Shown: piece after piece, positions 7,849 to 16,420 of the stretch
Layout of the letters: every line of letters begins with the position of its first letter
Position numbering within the stretch: position 1 is the stretch's first letter
Source of the DNA: Roseomonas marmotae
GTDB taxonomy: Bacteria; Pseudomonadota; Alphaproteobacteria; Acetobacterales; Acetobacteraceae
NCBI RefSeq assembly: GCF_017654485.1
Contig: NZ_CP061094.1
Location: forward strand, 186,001 to 250,000
DNA length: 64,000 bases
Reading direction: 5' to 3'
Program-made: the position numbers and the translations under genes
The notes under the pieces: model-generated
The model's input: the letters and a program-made list of their open reading frames with translations, nothing else
Told to the model about the DNA's origin: nothing
Database searches by the model: none

Positions 7849-9417
7849 TCAGACCGGCCTGAAGTCCAGCTCGACGACGCTGACCGCCGTGGGCGGGAAG
7901 CGCCACCTGATCGTGCGCCCCGGTCCCAGCGGTCTCTCCCGCGGGGTGAACACATCCGGCTGGTCCTGCGTCACGGCCTGCCGCGGGTTCTCCGGCGCGA
8001 TCTCCAGGACACGGCCGCCGCTGATGATGCCGCCATCGACTGTGAAAGCCGCTTCCGCAGCCGTGTCGAAGCTGAGATTGGCGACGTGCAGGAAGATCCT
8101 GTTCCCGGTCCGGCTGGCCACCATGTCGAGATCCGCCGGCCCTCCGCTGGCCGCGACCGCCTGATCCCCGTTGTGCCGGCCAAACAGGCGCATGACGGAG
8201 CCGGCGGGCGTCAGGTAGCTCACGCCGCGCGGCACCTGCAGCCGCACGGCGGCCACGGTCCAGCGGGTGCCGTTGAAATCGGCGGCCGTGGCGATCTTCA
8301 CCCGGGCGCCGTGCCGCTGATAGGTGTTCAGCGCACGGGCATGATAGGCACCCGTGAGCCATTCCCCGAGGATCGGATTGGCGTTGTGCGGGGTGAGGCT
8401 CAGATGTCCCTCCGTCACGGCGATGCCGGTCCGCGTGCCCTGCGCGGCGATGACATCCTCGAGTTCCGCGAGCCGCGCCTCGATTCCCCCGGACATCTCG
8501 ATCAGTTCCGCCCAGGCCCGCGCCGGATCATCCTGATAGGCCCGGCCGCGCAGGATCGTGTCCCGCCGGGGCGGGAGCTGCTGCATCATGTGGATGGCGA
8601 TGTAATCGAGGTGCTCGCCCGCCTGGCGCAGCATGTCCCCCGCCCAGAGCGAGGGGTCGTCGCTGCGGCCGCGATCGCCCCAGCCGATCAACCGGATGGA
8701 TGGATCGCGGGCCCGCATCTCCCGCGCGAAGGAAATGGTATGCGCGATGGCCTGGCTCTTCGTGAAGCCCGCGTCGCCATAGGAGGTCTCGTTGCCGATC
8801 TGCCACAGCCTGACGTCAAAGGGCGCCGCGGCGCCGTCACGGCGGCGCGCCGGGTCGTCGGGGTCATTGCAGTAGGAGACCCAGTCCGCCGCCTCGCGCG
8901 CATCGCCGGTGCGGTCGCCTTCCCGCATCCGCGCGTAGCGCTGATGCCCGTCGCTCAGGAAGTTGACGCTCAGGATGGGTGCGGCATTCACGCGCCGGCA
9001 GAGATCGACGAATTCGGCGGTGCCCACGCGGTTGGTTTCCCAGCCGCCCCATTGATAATTCCGCATCGGCCGCCGGGCCGCGACCGGACCGACCGCCTCC
9101 CGCCAGCGGTAATAGCGGCTCAGCAGGCCGCCCCAGCGGATCGCGCCCGGCGCCAGGTCCCGCACGGTCTCGATGAAGTCGCGGCGCCAGTCATCGGCAT
9201 CGTCATCCCAGCTTGCCGCGACGGAGCCGTCGGTCACGCCCAGTGGCTCCATGAACTGCATGTGGAGGTAAGGCGAGATCGGGAAGAGCGGGGCGGGGTC
9301 GATGCGGACGAGGCCGGGCAGCGGCTGCGCCAGAGCCTCCCTGCCCGATGCCAGGCCCGCGCCGCCGGCCATGCCGGAAAAGGCCGCTGGAAGCTGCCGG
9401 CGCGTGATCTTCATCAT
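7849..9417 (-). CDS. Exported GH51-like glycoside hydrolase (alpha-L-arabinofuranosidase-like)
   Basis: The 522-residue protein begins with a Tat-like signal (MKITRRQLPAAFSG, cleavage near ALAQ). A TIM-barrel region (about 40-360) holds LWQIGNET, the Asn-Glu pair that carries the acid/base in clan GH-A families such as GH51, and a later Glu in VTEGHLSL that could be the nucleophile. The end (about 370-520) matches the beta-sandwich C-terminal domain of alpha-L-arabinofuranosidases, with VANLSFDTAAEAAF. It would hydrolyse arabinose-containing or related glycans outside the cytoplasm. No transporter or sugar-catabolic neighbours are present. Precise specificity cannot be read from sequence. Confidence 0.72.
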   Translation of the reverse strand: MMKITRRQLPAAFSGMAGGAGLASGREALAQPLPGLVRIDPAPLFPISPYLHMQFMEPLGVTDGSVAASWDDDADDWRRDFIETVRDLAPGAIRWGGLLSRYYRWREAVGPVAARRPMRNYQWGGWETNRVGTAEFVDLCRRVNAAPILSVNFLSDGHQRYARMREGDRTGDAREAADWVSYCNDPDDPARRRDGAAAPFDVRLWQIGNETSYGDAGFTKSQAIAHTISFAREMRARDPSIRLIGWGDRGRSDDPSLWAGDMLRQAGEHLDYIAIHMMQQLPPRRDTILRGRAYQDDPARAWAELIEMSGGIEARLAELEDVIAAQGTRTGIAVTEGHLSLTPHNANPILGEWLTGAYHARALNTYQRHGARVKIATAADFNGTRWTVAAVRLQVPRGVSYLTPAGSVMRLFGRHNGDQAVAASGGPADLDMVASRTGNRIFLHVANLSFDTAAEAAFTVDGGIISGGRVLEIAPENPRQAVTQDQPDVFTPRERPLGPGRTIRWRFPPTAVSVVELDFRPV

Positions 9418-9789
9418 CTGCCGCCCCTGTTACACGGATGAAGGCCAAAACTGGGAAGATCCCGGTGGCCGGGAAGGGATGCTCATGTCAGCCAGGAAAG
9501 GCTGGACGCCATAGTCCTCGCCGGCCGCCACCCGCCATAACGTCGTTGTGACCGCCCTGCCAAAGCTGCGCCCGCTGCCTGGAATCATGCGGAACATTGC
9601 CGAAGTTACGCCTTTCTCAGGGGCTTACAGCCGACTCAGTAACAGGATCGCTCCGCCCCGGCCGGGAGAAGGCAGGGTCCCCTGAAGGGATCGGCCGCCG
9701 GGCCGCAGGAGGGCGTTGACTTCCAGCAGGCCCAGGCCGAAATTCATCATGCCAGGAGAACGAGCTTGGCAATCAAGGAGGACGTGAAA
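9418..9789. other. Intergenic region upstream of pqqA
   Basis: This 372-base stretch separates the glycosidase start from pqqA and shows no convincing coding frame on either strand. It must hold both divergent promoters. A weak -35-like TTGACT (9716-9721) is followed at 18 bases by AAATTC, not enough to call a promoter. A strong ribosome-binding site AAGGAGGA lies at 9775-9782, seven bases before the pqqA start. Confidence 0.6.
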
Positions 9790-9867
9790 ATGGCCTGGAA
9801 AAAGCCTCGTGTCGTCGAAGTTTGCCTTGGCATGGAGATCAACTGCTACGAGGGCGCCGAGGTTTAG
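9790..9867 (+). CDS. pqqA: PQQ precursor peptide PqqA
   Basis: This 25-residue peptide, MAWKKPRVVEVC then LGMEINCYEGAEV, has the essential Glu16 and Tyr20 in the E-X3-Y arrangement; these two residues are cross-linked to build pyrroloquinoline quinone. Length (22-29 residues), the Pro and basic N-terminus and the Gly-Met-Glu core all fit the family. The ribosome-binding site AAGGAGGA ends seven bases before the ATG. It lies 100 bases upstream of pqqE, the radical SAM enzyme that acts on it, with a hairpin between them. It is the substrate of PqqE with PqqD as chaperone. Confidence 0.95.
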   Translation: MAWKKPRVVEVCLGMEINCYEGAEV

Positions 9868-9887
9868 GACCTCCCGCCACCATGCGG

Positions 9888-9925
9888 ACCCGTGCTGCTT
9901 CAGCGGCCACGCCGGCAGCACGGGT
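9888..9925 (+). terminator. Hairpin between pqqA and pqqE (attenuator or partial terminator)
   Basis: ACCCGTGCTGC (9888-9898) pairs perfectly with GCAGCACGGGT (9915-9925) around a 16-base loop. It sits between the short pqqA gene and pqqE and is not followed by a T-run, so partial termination or protection of the pqqA transcript is more likely than full termination. Confidence 0.7.
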
Positions 9926-9967
9926 CAGGCCGCGGCATATCTGCTCCAGGGGTGAAGGTGAACGGCG

Positions 9968-11074
9968 ATGACCTCGGCGCCCAGTCCTCCGCTCGGACTT
10001 CTGGCGGAGCTTACGCATCGCTGCCCCTTGCGCTGTCCCTATTGCTCCAACCCCCTCGAACTCGAACAGGCCGCGCAGGAACTGTCCACGGCCGAATGGG
10101 CCCGTGTCTTCGAGGAGGCCGCCGCGCTCGGCGTCCTGCAACTGCATCTGTCAGGGGGCGAACCGGCCACCCGGCGTGACCTTGAGGCCATTGTCGCCCA
10201 TGCCGCCAGCGCCGGCCTCTATACCAACCTCATCACGTCAGGCGTGTCGCTCGATGCCCGGCGCCTGGGCGCGCTCGCGGAAGCCGGGCTGGATCACGTG
10301 CAGCTCTCGGTGCAGGCCGCCGATGCCGCCACGGCCGACCGCATCGGCGGGATGCCCGGCGGCCATGCCCGCAAGCTCGCCTTCGCGGCATTGGTGCGGC
10401 AGGCCGGCCTGCCCCTGACGGTGAATGCGGTGCTGCACCGCCAGAACCTGGATGCCATGCCGGCGATCATCGATCTCGCGCTGGAGCTCGGCGCGGGGCG
10501 GCTGGAACTGGCGCATGTGCAGTATCATGGCTGGGCCTATGAGAACCGCGCGGCGCTGCTGCCCAGCCGGGCTCAGCTCGACACCGCCAATGCCATCATC
10601 GCGGCCGCGCGCCCGGCGCTGCGGGGGCGGATGCAGATCGACGATGTCGCCCCCGACTATCACGCGCGGCGCCCGAAGGCCTGCATGGGCGGCTGGGGCA
10701 GTTCCGTTCTGGTGGTGACGCCTTCGGGGAATGTATTGCCCTGCCACGCCGCCGCCGGCCTTCCGGGCTTCGAGTTCCCCAATGTGCGGAGCACCCCGCT
10801 GCGGGCCATCTGGCAGGATTCCGAGGCCTTCAACCGCTTCCGTGGCACCGCCTGGATGCCCGAGCCCTGCCGTGGCTGCGAGCGGCGGGAGCAGGACTGG
10901 GGGGGCTGCCGCTGCCAGGCTTTCGCGCTGACGGGCGATGCGGCGGCCACGGACCCGGCCTGCGCGCTCTCGCCCCATCACGCGATGATGGAGGCCGCGC
11001 TGGAGGAAGCCGCGGCCAGTGACGACGCCTTCCGGTATCGCGAGATGCGCCGGCAGCCGGCGCCCGCCAGCTAG
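9968..11074 (+). CDS. pqqE: PqqA peptide cyclase PqqE (radical SAM/SPASM)
   Basis: The 368-residue protein has the radical-SAM cluster motif at Cys19, Cys23 and Cys26 ([15 protein letters not shown]), the SAM-contact stretch [11 protein letters not shown] and a C-terminal SPASM domain with clustered cysteines ([22 protein letters not shown]). PqqE makes the Glu-Tyr carbon-carbon bond in PqqA, the first step of PQQ synthesis. The gene lies directly after pqqA. The PqqD chaperone that it needs is not fused or adjacent here but 13 kb away in the formate dehydrogenase operon. Confidence 0.96.
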   Translation: MTSAPSPPLGLLAELTHRCPLRCPYCSNPLELEQAAQELSTAEWARVFEEAAALGVLQLHLSGGEPATRRDLEAIVAHAASAGLYTNLITSGVSLDARRLGALAEAGLDHVQLSVQAADAATADRIGGMPGGHARKLAFAALVRQAGLPLTVNAVLHRQNLDAMPAIIDLALELGAGRLELAHVQYHGWAYENRAALLPSRAQLDTANAIIAAARPALRGRMQIDDVAPDYHARRPKACMGGWGSSVLVVTPSGNVLPCHAAAGLPGFEFPNVRSTPLRAIWQDSEAFNRFRGTAWMPEPCRGCERREQDWGGCRCQAFALTGDAAATDPACALSPHHAMMEAALEEAAASDDAFRYREMRRQPAPAS

Positions 11075-11078
11075 CCCG

Positions 11079-12017
11079 ATGCGGTGGGACCGGCGGACCA
11101 TGCTGCTCGGTCTTGCCGCCCAGGCCTTGCCCATCCGCCCGGCGGCCGCGGGACCGGCACCAGGCCCGGATGACTGCGTGGAGGTGGCGCCAGGCCTCTG
11201 GGTGATGCCGGGCCGGATGGAGGAAGCCAGTCCCGGCAACCTAAATACCATCGCCAATACCGGCTTTATCTGCGGGGCGAAGGCGACAGCCGTGATCGAT
11301 CCGGGCGGCAGCCTCGCGCATGGGCAGTTGCTGCGCCAGGCCATCGAGGCGCGTGGCGCGCCGCCGGTACGCCACCTCGTGCTGACGCATGTGCATCCCG
11401 ACCACATCATGGGCGCCGAGGCTTTCGCCGACCTCGCGCCGGAAGTGATCGGCCATGCACGCCTTCCCGAATCCCTGTCGCAGCGCGGCGCCTATTACAC
11501 GGCGATGCTGGAGCGCGAGATGGGCAGCGGCGCGGCCGGCAGCGGCGTCCTGGTGCCGACGCGGCTGGTCGAGGATCACGTGGAACTCGATCTCGGTGGG
11601 CGCCGGCTGGAGCTGTGCGCGCATCCGCCCGCCCATACCGACCATGACCTCAGCCTCCGCGATGACGCCACCGGCACGCTGTGGCTCTCCGACCTCCTCT
11701 TCGTCGACCGCATTCCCGCGCTCGACGGGGATCTCCTGGGATGGCTGCGTGTCCTTGACGCGCTGCGAGAGGAGGCAGCGCCGCTTGCCGTGCCGGGCCA
11801 TGGCCCCCCGGCGGTGCCATGGCCACAGGCCGCCGCCCCGCTTCATGGCTATCTGACCGCGCTGCGCGACGGCGTGCGCGGCGCCATCGCCGCCGGCACC
11901 GGGCTGGCCGAGGCACCGGAGCGTGTCGCCGTGGAAGCCGCGCGGCACTGGCAGCTGGCCGACCGGTATCACGGCCGCAATGTCACCGCCGCCTATCGTC
12001 AACTGGAATGGGAGTGA
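11079..12017 (+). CDS. Quinoprotein relay system zinc metallohydrolase (MBL fold)
   Basis: The ATG at 11079, four bases after the pqqE stop, is chosen because an upstream start would lie inside pqqE. The 312-residue protein has a twin-Arg-like signal (RWDRRTMLLGLAAQALP) and a metallo-beta-lactamase fold with the zinc motif THVHPDH, further metal ligands in HTDHD and PGHGPP. It matches the family that always occurs beside PQQ-dependent dehydrogenases and SoxYZ-like carriers (the so-called quinoprotein relay system). The reaction is not established. Followed 5 bases later by the SoxYZ-like carrier gene. Confidence 0.85.
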   Translation: MRWDRRTMLLGLAAQALPIRPAAAGPAPGPDDCVEVAPGLWVMPGRMEEASPGNLNTIANTGFICGAKATAVIDPGGSLAHGQLLRQAIEARGAPPVRHLVLTHVHPDHIMGAEAFADLAPEVIGHARLPESLSQRGAYYTAMLEREMGSGAAGSGVLVPTRLVEDHVELDLGGRRLELCAHPPAHTDHDLSLRDDATGTLWLSDLLFVDRIPALDGDLLGWLRVLDALREEAAPLAVPGHGPPAVPWPQAAAPLHGYLTALRDGVRGAIAAGTGLAEAPERVAVEAARHWQLADRYHGRNVTAAYRQLEWE

Positions 12018-12022
12018 AGCCG

Positions 12023-12841
12023 ATGCCGTCGCTGTCCCGCCGCCCCATCCTGGGCTTCGCCGCCGCCGCCGCCCTGGCGGGCGCATGGCCGGCCCGGGCC
12101 CAGGACGAACCCCGCCGTGCCGAACGCTGGAAGGATCTGCGCGGCCTGCTCTTCGGCGACCGCCCGGTGGAGGAAGCCGGCGAAGCCATCACGCTGACCG
12201 CGCCTTACCGCGCCCTCGATGCCGGCGCGGTGCCGGTCTCCATCGCCATGTCGCCATCCCTGGCGCCGCTGGTGAGCAGCGTCAGCCTGATCATCGACGA
12301 GAATCCCTCGCCGCTGGCGGCGGTGTTCCGCGCCAGCCAAGCCGGCGGGCTGCGTCTGGTCTCCACCCGGATCCGCGTCGATGCCTACACTTTCCTGCGC
12401 GCCGTGGCGGAAACCACGGATGGCCGCCTGCTTCTGGCGCAGCGCTTCATCAAGGCGGCTGGCGGCTGCTCCGCCCCCATGAGCAGCGACCTGCGCGCCG
12501 CGCGGGAGCGGATGGGGCGCGCCCGCTTCAGCCTGCCGGAAGGGCCGCCGGCGCCGCAGCACGCCGTGCCGGTGGAGGTGGCGCTGAGCCATCCCAATAC
12601 CTCGGGCCTGCAGATCGATCAGGTCAGCCGGCTTTCGATCCCGGCCGAGTTCGTGCGGCATCTGCGCGTCAGCTACGGCGGCGCCGTCGTCCTGGATGTC
12701 GAGAGCGACATCTCCATCTCGGAGAATCCGACATTCGGCTTCATGCTCGCCGGCGAGCCGAACGGCGAATTGCTGCTGGAGGCGGAGGATAATCGCGACC
12801 GCCGCTTCACCGGCCGCTGGAAGGTGCTGCCCTCGGGCTGA
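12023..12841 (+). CDS. Quinoprotein dehydrogenase-associated SoxYZ-like carrier protein
   Basis: The start at 12023 is supported by GGAG at 12011-12014, eight bases upstream; an alternative ATG at 12008 would overlap the previous gene. The 272-residue protein has a signal peptide (cleavage near ARAQ) and a fusion of a SoxY-like N-terminal half, with a Gly-Gly-Cys motif (AAGGCSAP) like the swinging-arm cysteine of SoxY, and a SoxZ-like C-terminal half (from about 175; VEVALSHPNTSG). In sulfur oxidation SoxYZ carries substrates on that Cys; the role beside quinoproteins is unknown. It belongs to the pqqAE-metallohydrolase operon. Confidence 0.85.
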   Translation: MPSLSRRPILGFAAAAALAGAWPARAQDEPRRAERWKDLRGLLFGDRPVEEAGEAITLTAPYRALDAGAVPVSIAMSPSLAPLVSSVSLIIDENPSPLAAVFRASQAGGLRLVSTRIRVDAYTFLRAVAETTDGRLLLAQRFIKAAGGCSAPMSSDLRAARERMGRARFSLPEGPPAPQHAVPVEVALSHPNTSGLQIDQVSRLSIPAEFVRHLRVSYGGAVVLDVESDISISENPTFGFMLAGEPNGELLLEAEDNRDRRFTGRWKVLPSG

Positions 12842-12848
12842 GGGTATC

Positions 12849-12874
12849 GGCGCGCCACGCTACCTCGGCGCGCC
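12849..12874. terminator. Hairpin between convergent SoxYZ-like and DUF2380 genes
   Basis: Two copies of the self-complementary GGCGCGCC (12849-12856 and 12867-12874) can pair around a 10-base loop. The right copy lies inside the 3' end of the DUF2380 gene. Position at a convergent junction fits a bidirectional terminator, but the GC-rich sequence makes chance pairing possible. Confidence 0.45.
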
Positions 12875-13351
12875 CTCCCTGTCCGTCGCGACCAGTATCC
12901 TGTTCCGCAGCAGCCAGCGCATCGCCCTCTGCCAGCTTTCATCGGTGTTGTTGCGGAAGTCGGCGGTCCAGCTGCCGCGCACCGTGCCGGAGGGCACCTC
13001 GCGCAGTGTCAGCGTCATCTTGAGGATCAGGTTGCTGACCTTGTGCACCAGGCCGGTCATGACGAGGTCGGCACCCTGCTGCTGCGCCGCAGTCAACTCG
13101 CATCCATTGCATGGGCCATCCGGCAGTGGCGGCGCCGGAATCACCCTGTAGCGGCCGGATGCGGCGAGGCTTTCGCGCATTTCCGCCGCCAGCCAGTGCA
13201 GCCGCGCATCCTGTTCCGGCAGTGCCGGAATGCCGGAGGTGTCGTAAAGCTCAAGATCATAGACAATGACCGCAGGCGGATCGGCCGCCCGCGCCGGATG
13301 CGCCGGTGCGAGCCCGGCGAGCAGCAGCAGAAGCGTGATCCGTCGCCACAT
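12860..13351 (-). CDS. DUF2380/DUF3280-type periplasmic protein
   Basis: The ATG at 13351 is preceded by GGAGGA, so it is preferred to an ATG 18 bases upstream. The 163-residue protein has a signal peptide (ITLLLLLAGLAPAHPARA), then a domain starting VIVYDLELYDTSG that matches DUF2380, a family of exported proteins repeatedly found with PQQ dehydrogenase genes. Two cysteines sit in GPCNGCEL and could form a disulfide or bind metal. It is divergent from the PQQ-linked ABC substrate-binding protein gene. Function unknown. Confidence 0.75.
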   Translation of the reverse strand: MWRRITLLLLLAGLAPAHPARAADPPAVIVYDLELYDTSGIPALPEQDARLHWLAAEMRESLAASGRYRVIPAPPLPDGPCNGCELTAAQQQGADLVMTGLVHKVSNLILKMTLTLREVPSGTVRGSWTADFRNNTDESWQRAMRWLLRNRILVATDREGAPR

Positions 13352-13467
13352 CTTGGGTCCTCCGTACAACGGAATGATTGATGACCTGGAAAGAGGAGTG
13401 CAAGATCAATCGAAAGAAGCCGGCCGCGTCGTGATGCGACGGCCGGCCGGAACCGGGAGGATCTGGC

Positions 13468-14658
13468 TTGACGGCAGTTCGCGCCCTTGCGGCGGTGCTT
13501 GTGCCATTGCTTGTCGCCCAGCCGGCGGCAGGCGCGGAGACAACGCTGCAGATCGGCTATCTGAGCCTGTCCATGGCGCGTCAGATGCCCAACAGCTTCC
13601 TGGACCCGCCGCCGAACGACGAAGGGGTGCAGGGCGCGCGCCTCGGCATCGCCGACAACGCCACCACCGGCCGCTTCACCGGTCAGCGCTTCGAATTGCA
13701 GGAGAAGCGCGTCAGCGATGCCGAGGCCGTCGGCCCGGCGCTGCGGGAACTGGCCGCCGCCGGCGTCAGGCTCGTCGTCGTCGATCTTCCGGCGGCGCAG
13801 CTGCTGGAAGCGGCCGACATGCCGGAAGCACGCGGCATGACCCTGTTCAATACGCGGGCACCGGATGATGCCCTGCGCAACGAGAGCTGCCGGCGCAACC
13901 TGCTGCACCTGCTGCCGTCCCGTGCGATGCTCGCGGATTCGCTGGCGCAATTCCTGTCGGCGCGCCGCTGGCGCAACATCTTCCTGATCGTCGGGCCGGC
14001 CGAGGGCGACAAGCTCTATGCCGAGGCCGTCCGCCGTTCCGCGCGCAAGTTCCAGCTGCGAATCGTCGCCGACAAGCCCTGGACTTACGATCCCGGCGCC
14101 CGGCGCGTGGATACCGGCCATTACGGCGCCGCGGCCGAGGTGGCCCGCTTCACGCAGGGCGCCGCCGCGCATGACGTGGTGGTGGTGGCGGATGAGGCCG
14201 GCGACTGGGGCGATGAGATCGTCTTCCGCACCACCGAGCCGCGCCCGGTGGCCGGCACGCAGGGGCTGACGCCGACGAACTGGGCACGGCCCCACGAGCA
14301 ATGGGGCGCGACCCAGTTGCAGCGCCGCTTCCGCGCCCGCGCGGAGCGCTGGATGCTGCCGGTCGACCATTCCGCCTGGCTCGCGATGCGGGCCATCGGG
14401 GAGGGGGCCACGCGAAGCCGCTCCACCGATCCCGAGACGGTCGTGGCACGGATCCGCGCGCCCGGCTTCGATCTGGCGGGCTTCAAGGGCGTTCCGCTCT
14501 CCTTCCGCGACTGGGACGGGCAACTGCGTCAGCCGGTGCTGCTGGCGGATGAGCGCGCGCTGGTATCCGTTTCGCCACAGCCGGGGTTCCAGCACCAGTT
14601 TTCGGAACTCGATACCCTCGGAACAGACAAGCCGGAGACACAATGCCGATTTCCCTGA
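13468..14658 (+). CDS. PQQ-associated ABC transporter substrate-binding protein (lanthanide-uptake type)
   Basis: The start is TTG at 13468, backed by GGGAGG (13455-13460) with seven bases spacing; no ATG or GTG fits better. The 396-residue protein has a signal peptide (LVPLLVAQPAAGA) and a branched-chain amino-acid-binding type fold: IGYLSLSMARQMPN, then GVQGARLGIADNATTG. It matches the family always linked to PQQ-dependent alcohol oxidation. Related genes in Methylorubrum (lut cluster) and Pseudomonas putida (PedA1A2BC) take part in lanthanide acquisition, so a rare-earth uptake role for XoxF is inferred. It overlaps the next gene by 16 bases. Confidence 0.85.
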   Translation: MTAVRALAAVLVPLLVAQPAAGAETTLQIGYLSLSMARQMPNSFLDPPPNDEGVQGARLGIADNATTGRFTGQRFELQEKRVSDAEAVGPALRELAAAGVRLVVVDLPAAQLLEAADMPEARGMTLFNTRAPDDALRNESCRRNLLHLLPSRAMLADSLAQFLSARRWRNIFLIVGPAEGDKLYAEAVRRSARKFQLRIVADKPWTYDPGARRVDTGHYGAAAEVARFTQGAAAHDVVVVADEAGDWGDEIVFRTTEPRPVAGTQGLTPTNWARPHEQWGATQLQRRFRARAERWMLPVDHSAWLAMRAIGEGATRSRSTDPETVVARIRAPGFDLAGFKGVPLSFRDWDGQLRQPVLLADERALVSVSPQPGFQHQFSELDTLGTDKPETQCRFP

Positions 14659-15620
14659 CCCCCTGGTGCGGTGCCATCCTGACGGTGTCGCTGATGCTCG
14701 CCGCGCCCCTTCGCGCCGAGACCATCCTCGTCTCCAACGAGAAGGATAACAGCATCACGGTGATCGATGGCGCCACGCTGGAAGTGACGCGCACCGTGCC
14801 GGTGGGGGAGCGGCCCCGTGGCATCGCGCTCTCGCCCGATGGGCGGGTGCTCTATGTCTGCGTCGGCGACAGCGACCGGATCGACGTCATCGACCTCGAA
14901 ACCTGGCGCGTGGTGCAGCACCTGCCGAGCGGCTCCGACCCCGAGTTGCTGGCGGTGCACCCGGATGGCCGCCGCCTCTATGTCGCCAATGAGGATGATA
15001 ACCTCGTCACCGTCGTCGATGTCGAGCAGCGCGCGGTGCTGACCGAGATCCCGGTGGGGGTCGAGCCGGAGGGGATGGGGCTGAGCCCGGACGGCCGCTT
15101 CCTGGTCAATACCTCCGAGACCACCAATATGGCCCATGTCATCGACACCAACAGCGGCGAGATCATCGCCAATGTGGTGGTCGGCTCGCGCCCCCGCGCC
15201 GCGGTCTGGGAGGCGGATGGGAAGCGCTTCTGGGTCTCGGCCGAGATCGGCGGCACCCTCACCATCGTCAATGCGGCGGATCATGCGGTGGCCGGCACGG
15301 TCGAGTTCAGCGTGCCGGGCGTGCCGCGTGAGGCGGTGCAGCCGGTCGGCATGGTCTTCTCGGCCGATGGCAAGACGCTCTATGTCGCGCTCGGCCCCGC
15401 CAACCGCGTCGCCATGGTGGATGCGAAGAGCCTGGAGGTGCAGCGCTACCTGCTCGTCGGCCAGCGGGTCTGGAACCTGGCGCTGTCGCCGGACGGCAAG
15501 CGGGCCTACACCACCAACGGCGTCAGCAACGATATCTCGATCATCGATGTCGCCGCCAACCGGGTGGTGCGTTCCGTGCCGGTCGGCCGCTCGCCCTGGG
15601 GTATCGTGGCGCGGCCATGA
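14643..15620 (+). CDS. PQQ-associated periplasmic beta-propeller (YVTN repeats)
   Basis: The 325-residue protein has a signal peptide (VSLMLAAPLRA) and about seven YVTN/NHL-type blades with repeated units such as LSPDGRVLYVCVGDSDRIDVID and LSPDGKRAYTTNGVSND. It matches the beta-propeller family encoded within PQQ-linked ABC operons. A periplasmic binding or scaffolding role is likely; no catalytic motif is visible. It overlaps the substrate-binding protein gene by 16 bases and the ATPase gene by four (ATGA). Confidence 0.86.
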   Translation: MPISLTPWCGAILTVSLMLAAPLRAETILVSNEKDNSITVIDGATLEVTRTVPVGERPRGIALSPDGRVLYVCVGDSDRIDVIDLETWRVVQHLPSGSDPELLAVHPDGRRLYVANEDDNLVTVVDVEQRAVLTEIPVGVEPEGMGLSPDGRFLVNTSETTNMAHVIDTNSGEIIANVVVGSRPRAAVWEADGKRFWVSAEIGGTLTIVNAADHAVAGTVEFSVPGVPREAVQPVGMVFSADGKTLYVALGPANRVAMVDAKSLEVQRYLLVGQRVWNLALSPDGKRAYTTNGVSNDISIIDVAANRVVRSVPVGRSPWGIVARP

Positions 15621-16420
15621 CCGTCGCCACGCCTCCCGGGCCGCCGCAACCTGCGCCCGGCTCGGGCGGCGAGATGGCGATGCCGGCGCTGGAGGTCGCC
15701 GGCCTGTCGCATGCCTATGGCAAGCGGCGCGTGCTGCATGAGGTCTCGCTGCGCGTCATGCCCGGCGAGTTCACCGTGCTGCTTGGGCCGAATGGTGCGG
15801 GCAAGAGCACGCTCTTCGCGCTGATCACCCGCCTCTTCGACGCGCGCCAGGGAGCCATCCGCATCTTCGGCGCAGAGCTCCGGCGCCAGCCTGGCCTGGC
15901 GCTCTCCCAGCTTGGCGTGGTGTTCCAGCAGCCGACGCTCGACCCCGATCTCAGCCTGCGCCAGAACCTCGCCTACAGCGCCGCGCTGCACGGCATCGGG
16001 CGGGCGGAGGCGCGGGCACGGGCGCGCGTGGAACTCGCACGGGTCGGACTCGAAGAGCGGGCGGATGACGTGGTGCGGAGCCTGTCGGGCGGGCAGCGCC
16101 GCCGGGTCGAGATCGCCCGCGCATTGCTGCCCCGGCCGCGCCTGCTGCTGCTGGACGAGCCGACGGTGGGCCTGGATGCCGCCAGCCGCGCCTTCGTGCT
16201 CGGCCATGTCAGGACATTGTGCCAGGAGGATGGGCTGGCCGTGCTCTGGGCGACCCATCTGATCGATGAGGTGGATGCGGCGTCCCGCGTGGTCGTGCTG
16301 CATGACGGCCGCGTGCGCGCCTGCGGGACGGTGCCCGAGATCCTCGCGGCCGGTGGTGCCGGCACGCTGCGCGAGGCTTTCGCGCGCCTGACGGACGAGA
16401 ATGGGGAGATGGCGCCATGA
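15617..16420 (+). CDS. PQQ-associated ABC transporter ATP-binding protein
   Basis: The 267-residue ATPase has Walker A GPNGAGKS, Q-loop VVFQQPTLD, signature LSGGQRRR, Walker B LLLLDEPTVGLD and switch His in WATHLIDEVD. An N-terminal extension of about 25 residues, rich in Pro and Gly, precedes the fold. It is the motor of the PQQ-linked ABC system together with the following permease; both are the drug-exporter (ABC-2) type rather than the importer type, which is odd for a system with a periplasmic binding protein. Four-base overlaps on both sides show coupled translation. Confidence 0.9.
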   Translation: MTVATPPGPPQPAPGSGGEMAMPALEVAGLSHAYGKRRVLHEVSLRVMPGEFTVLLGPNGAGKSTLFALITRLFDARQGAIRIFGAELRRQPGLALSQLGVVFQQPTLDPDLSLRQNLAYSAALHGIGRAEARARARVELARVGLEERADDVVRSLSGGQRRRVEIARALLPRPRLLLLDEPTVGLDAASRAFVLGHVRTLCQEDGLAVLWATHLIDEVDAASRVVVLHDGRVRACGTVPEILAAGGAGTLREAFARLTDENGEMAP

